Part shown: positions 38,204-45,918 of the stretch, piece after piece | How the letters are laid out: the number at the start of each line of letters is the position of its first letter | Numbering within the stretch: the first letter of the stretch is position 1 | Assembly (NCBI GenBank): GCA_963797765.1 | Contig: CAWCQU010000003.1 | Location: 1,488,001 to 1,552,000 of the forward strand | Length of the DNA: 64,000 nucleotides | Source: JBGPTK01 sp963797765 | GTDB lineage: Bacteria > Acidobacteriota > Terriglobia > Acidiferrales > UBA7541 | Reading direction: 5' to 3' | Notes under the pieces: model-generated | What the model saw: the letters and a program-made list of their open reading frames with translations, nothing else | Told to the model about the DNA's origin: nothing | Databases searched by the model: none | Made by a program: the position numbers and the translations under genes

Positions 38204-39418
38204 CTAAGGCGCCATTAATTTTTGCGCCTCATCGGGGCTGAACCACCATGGATAGTAATCAGGGGGATTGTTAAATCCGTTGGCGATCCGGCTGGCCAGC
38301 GAAGGAATCTGCGACGCCGCTCCCATCAATTGCAGAATGTGGGGAGGCGGAGGAGTCAGCAAAGTGTTGGTCCACTTCACCACCCACTGCGCGTAAGTCC
38401 AGAAGCCATCGAACGTTTGTTGCATCCAGGCGGCGTCGAATGCCTTGTTGCCATTCGCCAGTATGCGATCCATGTAAACCCCGGCTGCTTTGCTGGCTGT
38501 GTTCGAGCCTTGGCCCGTGATGGGATCATTCACCACCACAACATCTCCCATGCCCATGATCAGGCGGCCCGAAGGCAATTTGCAGACGGGCTTGCGCACC
38601 GTCGGCGGAAACCTGCCCGCCACAATGCCCATGTCGTCGGTCAATTCAATGTCGCGGCAGCGTTCCGCTTCCCAGGGAAGAAACGTTTGTAGAATCCATT
38701 TCGATTTCGCCAAATGCTGCTCGGGAGTTTTCACGTCGCCCCAACAATCCATCGGCCCGTTTGGGACGCCTTCGAAGACCATGATTTCGCACGCGCCCGT
38801 GGTGGTGAGTGCTGGGAAGACGAAATATTCGCCGACACCGGGAATCAAATTGAATGCGACGGCGGTGAACGGTTTTCGCGGAACCATTTTCCTTACATAG
38901 GTAAGCGCAAGCGCCCGCATCGGCGTGGTGAACGGGGTGTTGGCTGTATCGGTTTCGAATAGGCGCGCCACTTCCCCCTTTCCGGCGGCGACGATGACCA
39001 GATCATTGCTTTCGGCATATTTTTCGAGTTCCGCGGCTCCGGCATCTTCGTAGACCACGTTTCCGCCGCGTTTTGCGAATTCCTCGAGCCATCCGGAGAA
39101 CTTCACGCGCTGGTCAACGGATTGCCCGTAATGATCGAGCTTTGCCTCCCAGTACAAGGCGCGGCTGCCATCGGGTCCAGGGACGGCAAAGGTGATGCCT
39201 TCGGTAAGCGGACATTCCTTTTCCCAGAAATTAATGCCCAAGTCTCGCTCATTCTGCAGCGAATCGTTGAACATGAACTGGCTGGAAGTTACGCGGCCCT
39301 TGCGAATCTGCTCCGGCGTGCGGTTGGACACCACGGTGACTTCGTATCCCTTTTGCTGCAGGCCCAGCGCCAATTGCAGTCCCGACTGACCGCCGCCTAC
39401 GATTGCGATTTTCCTCAC
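38204..39418 (-). CDS. StyA-like flavoprotein monooxygenase (indole/styrene monooxygenase family)
   Basis: 404 residues from GTG 39418, preceded by GGAGGTGAGC. The FAD motif is IAIVGGGQSGLQLALGLQQK. Family landmarks include NERDLGINFWE, LVIVAAGKGEVARLFE, FNLIPGVGEYFVFPALTT, VFEGVPNGPMDCWGDVKTP and GMGDVVVVNDPITGQGSN, which line up with styrene monooxygenase StyA. At the StyA 43-51 loop it reads RVTSSQFMF: Ser, Gln, Met stand where styrene enzymes have Asn, Val, His, and this Ser-Gln-Met set is the fingerprint I remember for indole monooxygenases. It needs a separate flavin reductase, which could be the StyB domain of the divergent fusion. It is the first gene of the minus-strand unit. Confidence 0.87.
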   Translation of the reverse strand: MRKIAIVGGGQSGLQLALGLQQKGYEVTVVSNRTPEQIRKGRVTSSQFMFNDSLQNERDLGINFWEKECPLTEGITFAVPGPDGSRALYWEAKLDHYGQSVDQRVKFSGWLEEFAKRGGNVVYEDAGAAELEKYAESNDLVIVAAGKGEVARLFETDTANTPFTTPMRALALTYVRKMVPRKPFTAVAFNLIPGVGEYFVFPALTTTGACEIMVFEGVPNGPMDCWGDVKTPEQHLAKSKWILQTFLPWEAERCRDIELTDDMGIVAGRFPPTVRKPVCKLPSGRLIMGMGDVVVVNDPITGQGSNTASKAAGVYMDRILANGNKAFDAAWMQQTFDGFWTYAQWVVKWTNTLLTPPPPHILQLMGAASQIPSLASRIANGFNNPPDYYPWWFSPDEAQKLMAP

Positions 39419-39534
39419 CGCTCACCTCCGCTATATCCAGGAGCGCGCTATTTTGCTCGCTCCTTTTACCATAGTCCAGTTTTTTCCGGCGCAAATTTGT
39501 GATCGGACCGGGATCTGTTCATCTGTTTCAAACT

Positions 39535-39562
39535 TTGCCGCTCGCCGGGCGCGTGATAAGGT
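39535..39562 (+). promoter_or_regulatory. Candidate promoter in the divergent intergenic region
   Basis: TTGCCG at 39535-39540, 16-bp spacer, TAAGGT at 39557-39562, placed 38 bp before the SDR start. The 39419-39600 region must also hold the promoter of the minus-strand set; no clear operator palindrome is seen, and no regulator gene lies adjacent. Confidence 0.4.
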
Positions 39563-39600
39563 ACGGCCAGTAATGAAATGCAAACCGGAGGTTCCGCGGC

Positions 39601-40390
39601 ATGGAAGGATTGAAAGATAAAGTAGCCATCGTGACCGGCGGCGCGACGTTGATCGGCGCCAGTGTGGTGCGCGCGTTCCACCGCGCGGGAACGAGAGTTG
39701 CGATTGCGGACATCAACATGAAGGATGGGCAGGCGATCGCGGACGAACTGCGTCCCAGCGTGATTTTCGTGAAGACGGATTTGGCGGATGATGCGCAGAT
39801 TGCGGCTTGCGTGGAAACAACCGCGAAGACTTTTGGGGGCATCGATTTTCTGGTGAATGTTGCGTGCGTCTATACGGATAACGCGCTGGCTTCGACGCGG
39901 CAAAGAGTGGATCGAGAGCTTCAATATCAATGTGGTAGGTGGCGTGTTGATGCTGCAAGCGGCGCGACCGCACATGGTGAAGCGAGGCGGGGGCGCTGTG
40001 GTGAATTTTGGCAGCATCAGCGCAAAAGTGGCGCAAACCGGGCGCTGGCTTTACCCGGTAAGCAAGGCCGCCATTCTGCAACTCACCCGCAACGAAGCCA
40101 TGGACCTGGCTGCCGACAAAATTCGCGTGAATTCGGTATCACCCGGCTGGACGTGGTGCCGCTTGATGGACGAACTAACACACGGAGATAAGGTGAAGAC
40201 CAATAAAGTGGGCGGAGCGTACCATCTGCTGGGGCGCGTGGGCGAGCCCAGCGAAGTTGCGGATGCCGTCCTGTTTCTGTGTTCGAATAACGCATCGTTT
40301 ATCACCGGAACAGATCTGGCTGTGGATGGCGGGTATTCCGCTATGGGCCCGGAGATGGCGGAGCCGGCAATCCCAAAATTGATGCAGTAG
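39601..40390 (+). CDS. SDR-family dehydrogenase (frameshifted once)
   Basis: About 262 residues; GGAGGTTCCGCGGC precedes the ATG. The NAD(P) motif is IVTGGATLIGASVVRAFHRA. The frame changes near 39899; the second frame continues KEWIESFNINVVGGVLMLQA, NFGSISAKVAQTGRWLYPVS and KAAILQL (catalytic Tyr-x3-Lys), DKIRVNSVSPGWTW and ITGTDLAVDGGY. The usual NNAG strand reads LVNVACVY, an unusual change. It directly precedes the StyA-StyB fusion (21-bp gap). In indole-degrading iif clusters a dehydrogenase of this family oxidises the dihydrodiol made by the monooxygenase, so a similar role is plausible (inference). Confidence 0.82.
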
Positions 40391-40411
40391 CCGCGAAACT
40401 AATTTCCTACC

Positions 40412-42136
40412 ATGAAGCGAATCGCCATCATTGGCGCGGGGCAATCCGGGTTGCAACTCGCATTGGGACTGCTCGATGCCAAATACGAAGTGACGTTGGT
40501 CTCAGACCGTTCAGCCGAGGAGATTCGGAATGGGCGTGTGATGTCCAGCCAGTGCATGTTTGATCGCGCGTTGCAGACGGAACGCGACCTGGGGCTGAAC
40601 CATTGGGAACAACAGTGCCCTAAAGTGGAAGGAATGAGTTTCGCAGTGCCTGACGGCCGCGGCGGGAAAACGATCGGCTGGGCGGCGCGTCTGGATAGCT
40701 ACGCGCAAGCCGTGGATCAACGGCTGAAGATGCCGGGATGGTTGGCGGAGTTCCAGCGAAACGGCGGCGAGCTAGTTCAGAAAGAGGCGCAAATCGCCGA
40801 CGTTGAGTCGTATGCCGCGGGCCACGACCTGACGCTCATCGCTGCCGGAAAAGGAAATCTCGGATGGCTGTTCGAGCGCGACGCCAGCCGGTCTCCTTAC
40901 GACAGGCCACAGCGAGCGCTAGCGCTTACATATGTGAAGAACATGCGCCCCCGCGATGAATTCGCGGCCGTCTGCTTCAACCTGATTCCAGGAGTTGGCG
41001 AATACTTCGTCTTCCCTGCCCTGACAACTTCTGGCCCGTGCGAAATTATGGTGTTTGAAGGCGTACCGGGTGGACCGATGGACTGCTGGGGAGATGTGAA
41101 AACACCCGAGCAACACCTGGAAAAATCGAAATGGATTTTGCGAACGTATCTTCCCTGGGAAGCGGAGCGCTGCCACGAGATCGAGTTGACGGATGCAAAT
41201 GGAATCCTGACCGGATCTGTGACGCCCATCGTTCGCAAACCGGTGGGCACTCTTCCCTCGGGCCGCCCTGTTCTGGGCATGGCTGATGCGGTGGTGTTGA
41301 ACGATCCCATCACGGGGCAGGGATCGAACAACGCCGCGCGGTGCGCCGATATTTATCTGAAAAGCATTCTCGAGAATGATCAGACGGTGGCGGGCAGAGA
41401 ATGGATGCAGCAAACCTTTGATCGTTATTGGTCCGGCTACGCGCGGTGGGCCACAGAGTGGACGAATCTGCTGCTGCACCCGCAACCGCATGTGATCAAG
41501 ATTCTGGAATCGGCGGGGAGACTGCGCGAAGTGGCCGAGGCTGTGGCAAATGATTTCGATGATCCTCGCGAATACTTCCCGTGGTTCATGGATGCCCACG
41601 AAGCGGATGTGTTCTTGCAGCAGGCTGCCAAGGCAGCTGCCGAGCGCTTCGATCGCCGCGACTTTCGCCGCGCGCTGGGGCAATTCGCCACCGGCGTCAC
41701 GATTGTCAGCGCTCGATGCAAGGACGGGCGCCGCATTGGAATGACGGTGAATTCGTTTTCATCGGTTTCGCTCGATCCGCCACTGGTCCTGTGGAGCATC
41801 TCGCGCTCGGCGCCTAGCTTCGCTGATTTCAGCGAGGCCAGCCACTTCGCGATCAATGTGCTGGCGGCAAACCAGCATCACCTTTCGCGTCAATTTTCCA
41901 CGCCGCTTCCGGATAAATTCGCGGGCGTCGAATGCACCGAGGGTGCCGCAGGCTGTCCCTTGCTCAAGGGAGCGACAGCGCACTTCGTGTGCAGGAAAAT
42001 GCGCGAATTCGATGGCGGCGATCACGTCATTTTTCTTGGCGAAGTGGAAGATTATAAGTGGACAGAAGGGGAGCCGCTGGTCTTCCATTCCGGGCGCTAC
42101 CATGTGACGACGCGCCATCCTGATCTGCCGGAATAA
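40412..42136 (+). CDS. Self-sufficient StyA-StyB fusion: indole/styrene-type monooxygenase with flavin reductase domain
   Basis: 574 residues in one uninterrupted frame. Residues 1 to about 410 are a StyA-like FAD monooxygenase (IAIIGAGQSGLQLALGLLDA, FNLIPGVGEYFVFPALTT, GMADAVVLNDPITGQGSN). Residues about 413-574 are a StyB/HpaC-type flavin reductase (RRALGQFATGVTIVSA, GMTVNSFSSVSLDPPLVLWS, FAINVLAANQHHLSRQFS, FHSGRYHVTTRH). The reductase makes FADH2 from NADH and the monooxygenase uses it with O2 for epoxidation. The active-site loop RVMSSQCMF has Ser45, Gln47 and Met49, with Val and Ala at two further positions, matching the remembered indole-monooxygenase fingerprint. Comparable natural fusions (StyA2B) are known from Rhodococcus. 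No clear ribosome site precedes the ATG, 21 bp after the SDR stop. Confidence 0.92.
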   Translation: MKRIAIIGAGQSGLQLALGLLDAKYEVTLVSDRSAEEIRNGRVMSSQCMFDRALQTERDLGLNHWEQQCPKVEGMSFAVPDGRGGKTIGWAARLDSYAQAVDQRLKMPGWLAEFQRNGGELVQKEAQIADVESYAAGHDLTLIAAGKGNLGWLFERDASRSPYDRPQRALALTYVKNMRPRDEFAAVCFNLIPGVGEYFVFPALTTSGPCEIMVFEGVPGGPMDCWGDVKTPEQHLEKSKWILRTYLPWEAERCHEIELTDANGILTGSVTPIVRKPVGTLPSGRPVLGMADAVVLNDPITGQGSNNAARCADIYLKSILENDQTVAGREWMQQTFDRYWSGYARWATEWTNLLLHPQPHVIKILESAGRLREVAEAVANDFDDPREYFPWFMDAHEADVFLQQAAKAAAERFDRRDFRRALGQFATGVTIVSARCKDGRRIGMTVNSFSSVSLDPPLVLWSISRSAPSFADFSEASHFAINVLAANQHHLSRQFSTPLPDKFAGVECTEGAAGCPLLKGATAHFVCRKMREFDGGDHVIFLGEVEDYKWTEGEPLVFHSGRYHVTTRHPDLPE

Positions 42137-42164
42137 CTCTAGCCAGCAAACAAGGAGCTAATTT

Positions 42165-42656
42165 ATGGCCGTCGATAGTTTGCCCGGCTTACTGAACCTG
42201 GATCATGTGGCACTCACGGTGCCCGATTTGGATGCGGCGGTCAAATTCTATTGCGAAGTGCTGGGCGCAACGGAGTTTTACCGGTTGGGGCCTTTCGATT
42301 CCGCCGAGATACCGCGCACTGCTGACGGCCGCGACTGGGGCGAAGCGCAGATTAATGTGGCAGGGGCGCGGATTCGGTTGGTCCTGCTTCGGCTCGGCTC
42401 AGGCGCCATGTTGGAGCTATTCCAATTCGAAAAGCCGGACGACGCACGGAAAAATCCGCCGCGAAACTGCGACCTGGGCAGCCATCACATTGCGCTGCGA
42501 GTGGAGAATTTTGAGGAGGCGGTTCGATTCCTGCGCGACAAAGGTCTGCGCTTGATGGACGGACCCATCGTGATCGGCGAAGGGCCGCGTACGGGGATGC
42601 GGGTGAATTACTTTCTGGACCCCTGGGGAAATCAGCTTGAGGTGGTGCAATACTAA
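42165..42656 (+). CDS. VOC-superfamily protein (glyoxalase/extradiol dioxygenase fold)
   Basis: 163 residues after an AAGGAG site. Two beta-alpha-beta-beta-beta modules: LNLDHVALTVPDLDAAVKFY at the N-terminus and GSHHIALRVENFEEAVRFLR in the second half, ending FLDPWGNQLEVVQY. His14, Glu81-type (AMLELFQFE), His in SHHIAL and Glu in QLEVVQ are the expected metal ligands. Members isomerise, epimerise or cleave rings. Located 28 bp after the StyA-StyB fusion and on the same strand, it probably acts on a downstream intermediate; the reaction is unknown. Confidence 0.85.
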   Translation: MAVDSLPGLLNLDHVALTVPDLDAAVKFYCEVLGATEFYRLGPFDSAEIPRTADGRDWGEAQINVAGARIRLVLLRLGSGAMLELFQFEKPDDARKNPPRNCDLGSHHIALRVENFEEAVRFLRDKGLRLMDGPIVIGEGPRTGMRVNYFLDPWGNQLEVVQY

Positions 42657-42696
42657 AACTCATGCCGTAAATAGAGGGGTAAGATTCCAAGTATGA

Positions 42697-42780
42697 CTTC
42701 AGGGGCTAAAGCCCCACTGGCTAGGATTTCTGATGTCGGAGCTGAAGCTCCGACCCCCTAAAAACCATACATGAGACAGG
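42697..42780. repeat. Double-hairpin intergenic repeat, copy D
   Basis: CTTCAGGGGCTAAAGCCC start, GGAGCTGAAGCTCCGACCCC middle, CTAAAAACC end, then ATACATGAGACAGG. It separates the VOC gene from the third StyA-like gene. Confidence 0.75.
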
Positions 42781-42859
42781 TCCTACTTTTCTCTTGCGCC
42801 GGGAAGCATAGCTGCAGTTTATTCGACTTTCACGCGCGGCAATCGCAGGGGAGATCGTT

Positions 42860-44248
42860 TTGAGGAACATCGCGATCGTCGGCGCGGGACAAGCCGGCTT
42901 ACTGATGGCGCACGCCCTCCGCCGGCGGGATTACAGCGTCACTTTGTTTTCCGATAAAACCCCTGAAGATTTTCTACTGCGCAGCCGGCCCACTGGAACG
43001 GCGGCGCGCTTCAACATGTCCTTGGAATGGGAGCGCGAGCTTGGCCTGAACCACTGGGACGATTTGGCGCCCAAAGGGCAGGGCGTGCACCTCACTTTTG
43101 TACCCGGCGAGCTTGGCAATGTGTTGCTTACATTGCTGGGACGGCTCTCGAAGCCATTCCTTGCAATTGATTTGCGATTGCAAAGCGCCCGCTGGATGGA
43201 AGATTTCGTGAAGGCAGGCGGCACTCTAGTGATCGAAGACGTAACGATGGCGCGACTGGAGGAAATTGCCGCGGCGCACGACCTGACAGTCGTAGCTGCG
43301 GGGCGCGGGCCCGTCGCTAAACTGTTTCCGCGAGACGAAAAGCGCAGCACTTATACCCAGCCTCCGCGGCTCTTGGCGATGGTCAACATCGTCGGGGTGA
43401 AAATGGGTTTGGACTATTGTCCATTCCTGCCCGTGAAATTTAATTTCTTCGGAAAGTACGGAGAATGCTTTTGGGTTCCCTGGTATCACAAGGAGCGCGG
43501 CCAGGGCTGGAGCCTGGTTTTCGAAGCGAAAGAAGGGGGTCCCATGGACCAGTTTCGCGGGACGAAAACGGGCGAACAGGCGCTGGAGATTGCCAAGAAA
43601 GTGACTCGCGAGATGGCGCCGTGGGATGCCGACTGGATGAAAGCAGCGGAATTGGCGGATGAGAATGCGTGGCTCGTGGGAAGTTTTACGCCGGAAGTGC
43701 GGCAATGCTTCGGCGCTCTTCCTTCGGGGCGCGTTGTGATGTCCGTGGGAGATACCGCTCAATCGCTTGATCCCATCGGTGGACAGGGCGCGAACAACGG
43801 CAACAAGATGGCGCGAAATCTGGTGAATTGCATTTTCGAGCGGAAAGATTCGGCGTTCGATCGCGAATGGATGGCGGGAACCTTTGAGCGTTTCTGGGCG
43901 CGGCACGGATTGATCAACACATTTAACAACACTTTGCTCGAACCGCTCACCGATCCAGGTAAGGAAATTTTGATCGCGCAATACGGATCTACGGGAGTGC
44001 CTGGTGATCACAGCGGCCAACAGGCGCTTGCCAATGCGTTCATCGACAATTTCGATGATCCCGCATACATTACGGAAGCCTTCCACGACATGGCCAAGGC
44101 GCGTGCGTTGATTGAGAAACTTACCGGAAAACATTGGCTGTTTTCCGCTGCGCGCGGGCGGGCGGCAATCGCCAAAGGGCAATTGCGGCAAAAGCTGGGA
44201 TTCGCAGCCGGTCATCCGGGAACACTTGCCGTGCACCCGGCGATTTGA
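42860..44248 (+). CDS. StyA-like flavoprotein monooxygenase, divergent
   Basis: 462 residues from TTG 42860, with GCAGGGGAGATCG before it. The FAD motif is IAIVGAGQAGLLMAHALRRR, and RVVMSVGDTAQSLDPIGGQG, ANNGNKMARNL corresponds to the StyA GQGAN region. It is about 55 residues longer than the paralogues and the active-site loop reads RPTGTAARF, with neither the styrene (Asn, Val, His) nor the indole (Ser, Gln, Met) set. It may therefore act on another substrate or intermediate. It lacks a reductase domain. The next gene, an aldehyde dehydrogenase, starts 62 bp downstream. Confidence 0.85.
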   Translation: MRNIAIVGAGQAGLLMAHALRRRDYSVTLFSDKTPEDFLLRSRPTGTAARFNMSLEWERELGLNHWDDLAPKGQGVHLTFVPGELGNVLLTLLGRLSKPFLAIDLRLQSARWMEDFVKAGGTLVIEDVTMARLEEIAAAHDLTVVAAGRGPVAKLFPRDEKRSTYTQPPRLLAMVNIVGVKMGLDYCPFLPVKFNFFGKYGECFWVPWYHKERGQGWSLVFEAKEGGPMDQFRGTKTGEQALEIAKKVTREMAPWDADWMKAAELADENAWLVGSFTPEVRQCFGALPSGRVVMSVGDTAQSLDPIGGQGANNGNKMARNLVNCIFERKDSAFDREWMAGTFERFWARHGLINTFNNTLLEPLTDPGKEILIAQYGSTGVPGDHSGQQALANAFIDNFDDPAYITEAFHDMAKARALIEKLTGKHWLFSAARGRAAIAKGQLRQKLGFAAGHPGTLAVHPAI

Positions 44249-44310
44249 GTTGTTTGAAAGTTTCGGGATATGATCTTGCCCTCTGACTTTGTCCGATTTA
44301 GGAGCATCGC

Positions 44311-45784
44311 ATGAATCCATTCGTGAAGCTGAACAAGCAATACATCGGGGGAGAATGGCGCGATGGCTCGAGCGCCAAAGTGCTGACGGACCGGAATCCC
44401 TACAACGACAAGCCAATCTGCGATATTAAATTGGCCAACCTGGCGGACCTGGATGCGGCGTACCGCTCGGCAGCCGCCGCGCAGAAAATCTGGATGCAGA
44501 TCAATCCCTTCGAGCGTCGCGCGATTCTCGAAAAGGCCATCACATTCGTCGAGAAAAATGAAGCGGAGATCACTGACATCATCATCGAGGAACTGGGCGG
44601 AACTGGCCTGAAAGCGTTCTTCGAAATCGGACTGGTGAAAAACATTATCAAGGAAGCTGTCCACTTATCCGTTGCGCATGAAAGGCGAGATCCTTCCGTC
44701 GGCAGTCGAAGGAAAAGAAAACAGGCTCTACCGGGTGCCCGTGGGAGTTGTCGGCGTAATCAGTCCTTTCAATTTTCCATTCTTTCTGAGCATGCGCTCG
44801 GTGGCGACGGCGCTGGGAGCCGGGAATGGCGTGGTTCTGAAGCCGCACGACGACACTCCCATCACCGGGGGAACGCTGGTGGCGCGCGTATTTGAGGAAA
44901 CGGGAATGCCCAAGGGGCTGTTGAACGTGATCGTTGCCGACATCAAGGAAATCGGCGATGCATTCGTCGAACATCCAATTCCCAGAATCATTTCCTTCAC
45001 CGGCTCGGAAGGAGTTGGCCGCCACATCGGAGCGGTGGCCGGGCGTTGCCTGAAAAAAGCAATCCTGGAGTTGGGAGGAAACAGCGCACTGATTGTTCTG
45101 GCGGACGCGGACCTGGAATATGCCCTGAATGCCGCGGTATTCAGCCGGTTTACGCATCAAGGGCAAATCTGCATGTCGGCAAACCGAATCCTGGTGCATC
45201 GCAGCCTGTATCCGCAATTTCTGGAAAAATATGTGAAAAGGGTCTCGGGGCTCAAAGTGGGCGATCCGCGCGATCCCAAGACTGATATTGGTCCGCTGAT
45301 GAACAAGGCCCAAGCGGACACTTTGTCGAAGCAAATTCAAAAGGGCGTGGAGGAAGGCGCGCGGGCGGTTTTACGCGGAAAAGTGGAAGGCAATATGGCT
45401 TCTCCCACCGTGTTTGCCGACGTGCGGCCGAATATGTCCGTCGCGCAATGCGAGATGTTTGGTCCAGCGGTTTCCGTGATTCCTTTCGACACGGCGGAGG
45501 AAGCCATTCGAATCGCGAACGACAGCGCGTTCGGGCTTAGCGGGGCGATTCATACGAAAAACGTGGAATACGGCGCCGAACTGGCCAAGCAAATCGATTC
45601 CGGAGCGGTGCACGTGAACGATGGCACGATCAACGACGAACCGCTGGTGGCATTTGGCGGCGAAAAAGCTTCGGGCGTCGGGCGACTGAACGGCAAATGG
45701 GCGCTGGAAGAATTCACAACGCTGAAGTGGGTTTCCGTGCAGCATACGCAGCGGCATTACCCGTTCGAGCCTCAGGCTGGCTAA
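44311..45784 (+). CDS. Aldehyde dehydrogenase, aromatic (benzaldehyde/phenylacetaldehyde) type, frameshifted once
   Basis: About 491 residues; AGGAGCATCGC precedes the ATG. The first frame gives KQYIGGEWRDGSSAKVLTDR and FERRAILEKAITFVEKN; near 44660 the frame changes and continues TYPLRMKGEILPS, VPVGVVGVISPFNFPFFLSM, ITGGTLVAR, SFTGSEGVG, catalytic Glu in ILELGGNSALIV and catalytic Cys in THQGQICMSANRILVH, ending SGVGRLNGKWALEEFTTLKW. The GQICMSANR and SPFNFP context resembles benzaldehyde and vanillin dehydrogenases. It oxidises an aldehyde to the acid with NAD(P)+. It is the last gene of the plus-strand unit, before a strong hairpin. Confidence 0.87.
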
Positions 45785-45814
45785 ATCCATTCTTGCGACT
45801 CCGCGAAATAAAAT

Positions 45815-45848
45815 CCCCGAGTTGTCCGCGATTGCGGGCAACTCGGGG
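45815..45848. terminator. Bidirectional hairpin between ALDH and porin genes
   Basis: CCCCGAGTTG (45815-45824) pairs perfectly with CAACTCGGGG (45839-45848); the inner bases CCGC/GCGG extend the stem. The genes on both sides converge here. Confidence 0.75.
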
Positions 45849-45918
45849 CTTGAACTGCCTACTCGATGCGGCTACCCGGCACGAAAGACTGAAAACGAAT
45901 TGCGCGTGCCCGAGCAGT

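Noticed and set aside
43226..44416. 396-codon minus-strand frame opposite the third StyA-like gene
   Set aside because: The StyA-like protein on the plus strand is clearly recognisable; the mirror frame is not.
38204..45784. Calling the cluster a styrene degradation (sty) operon
   Set aside because: No styrene oxide isomerase or StyS/StyR is seen, and two oxygenases carry the indole-type loop.
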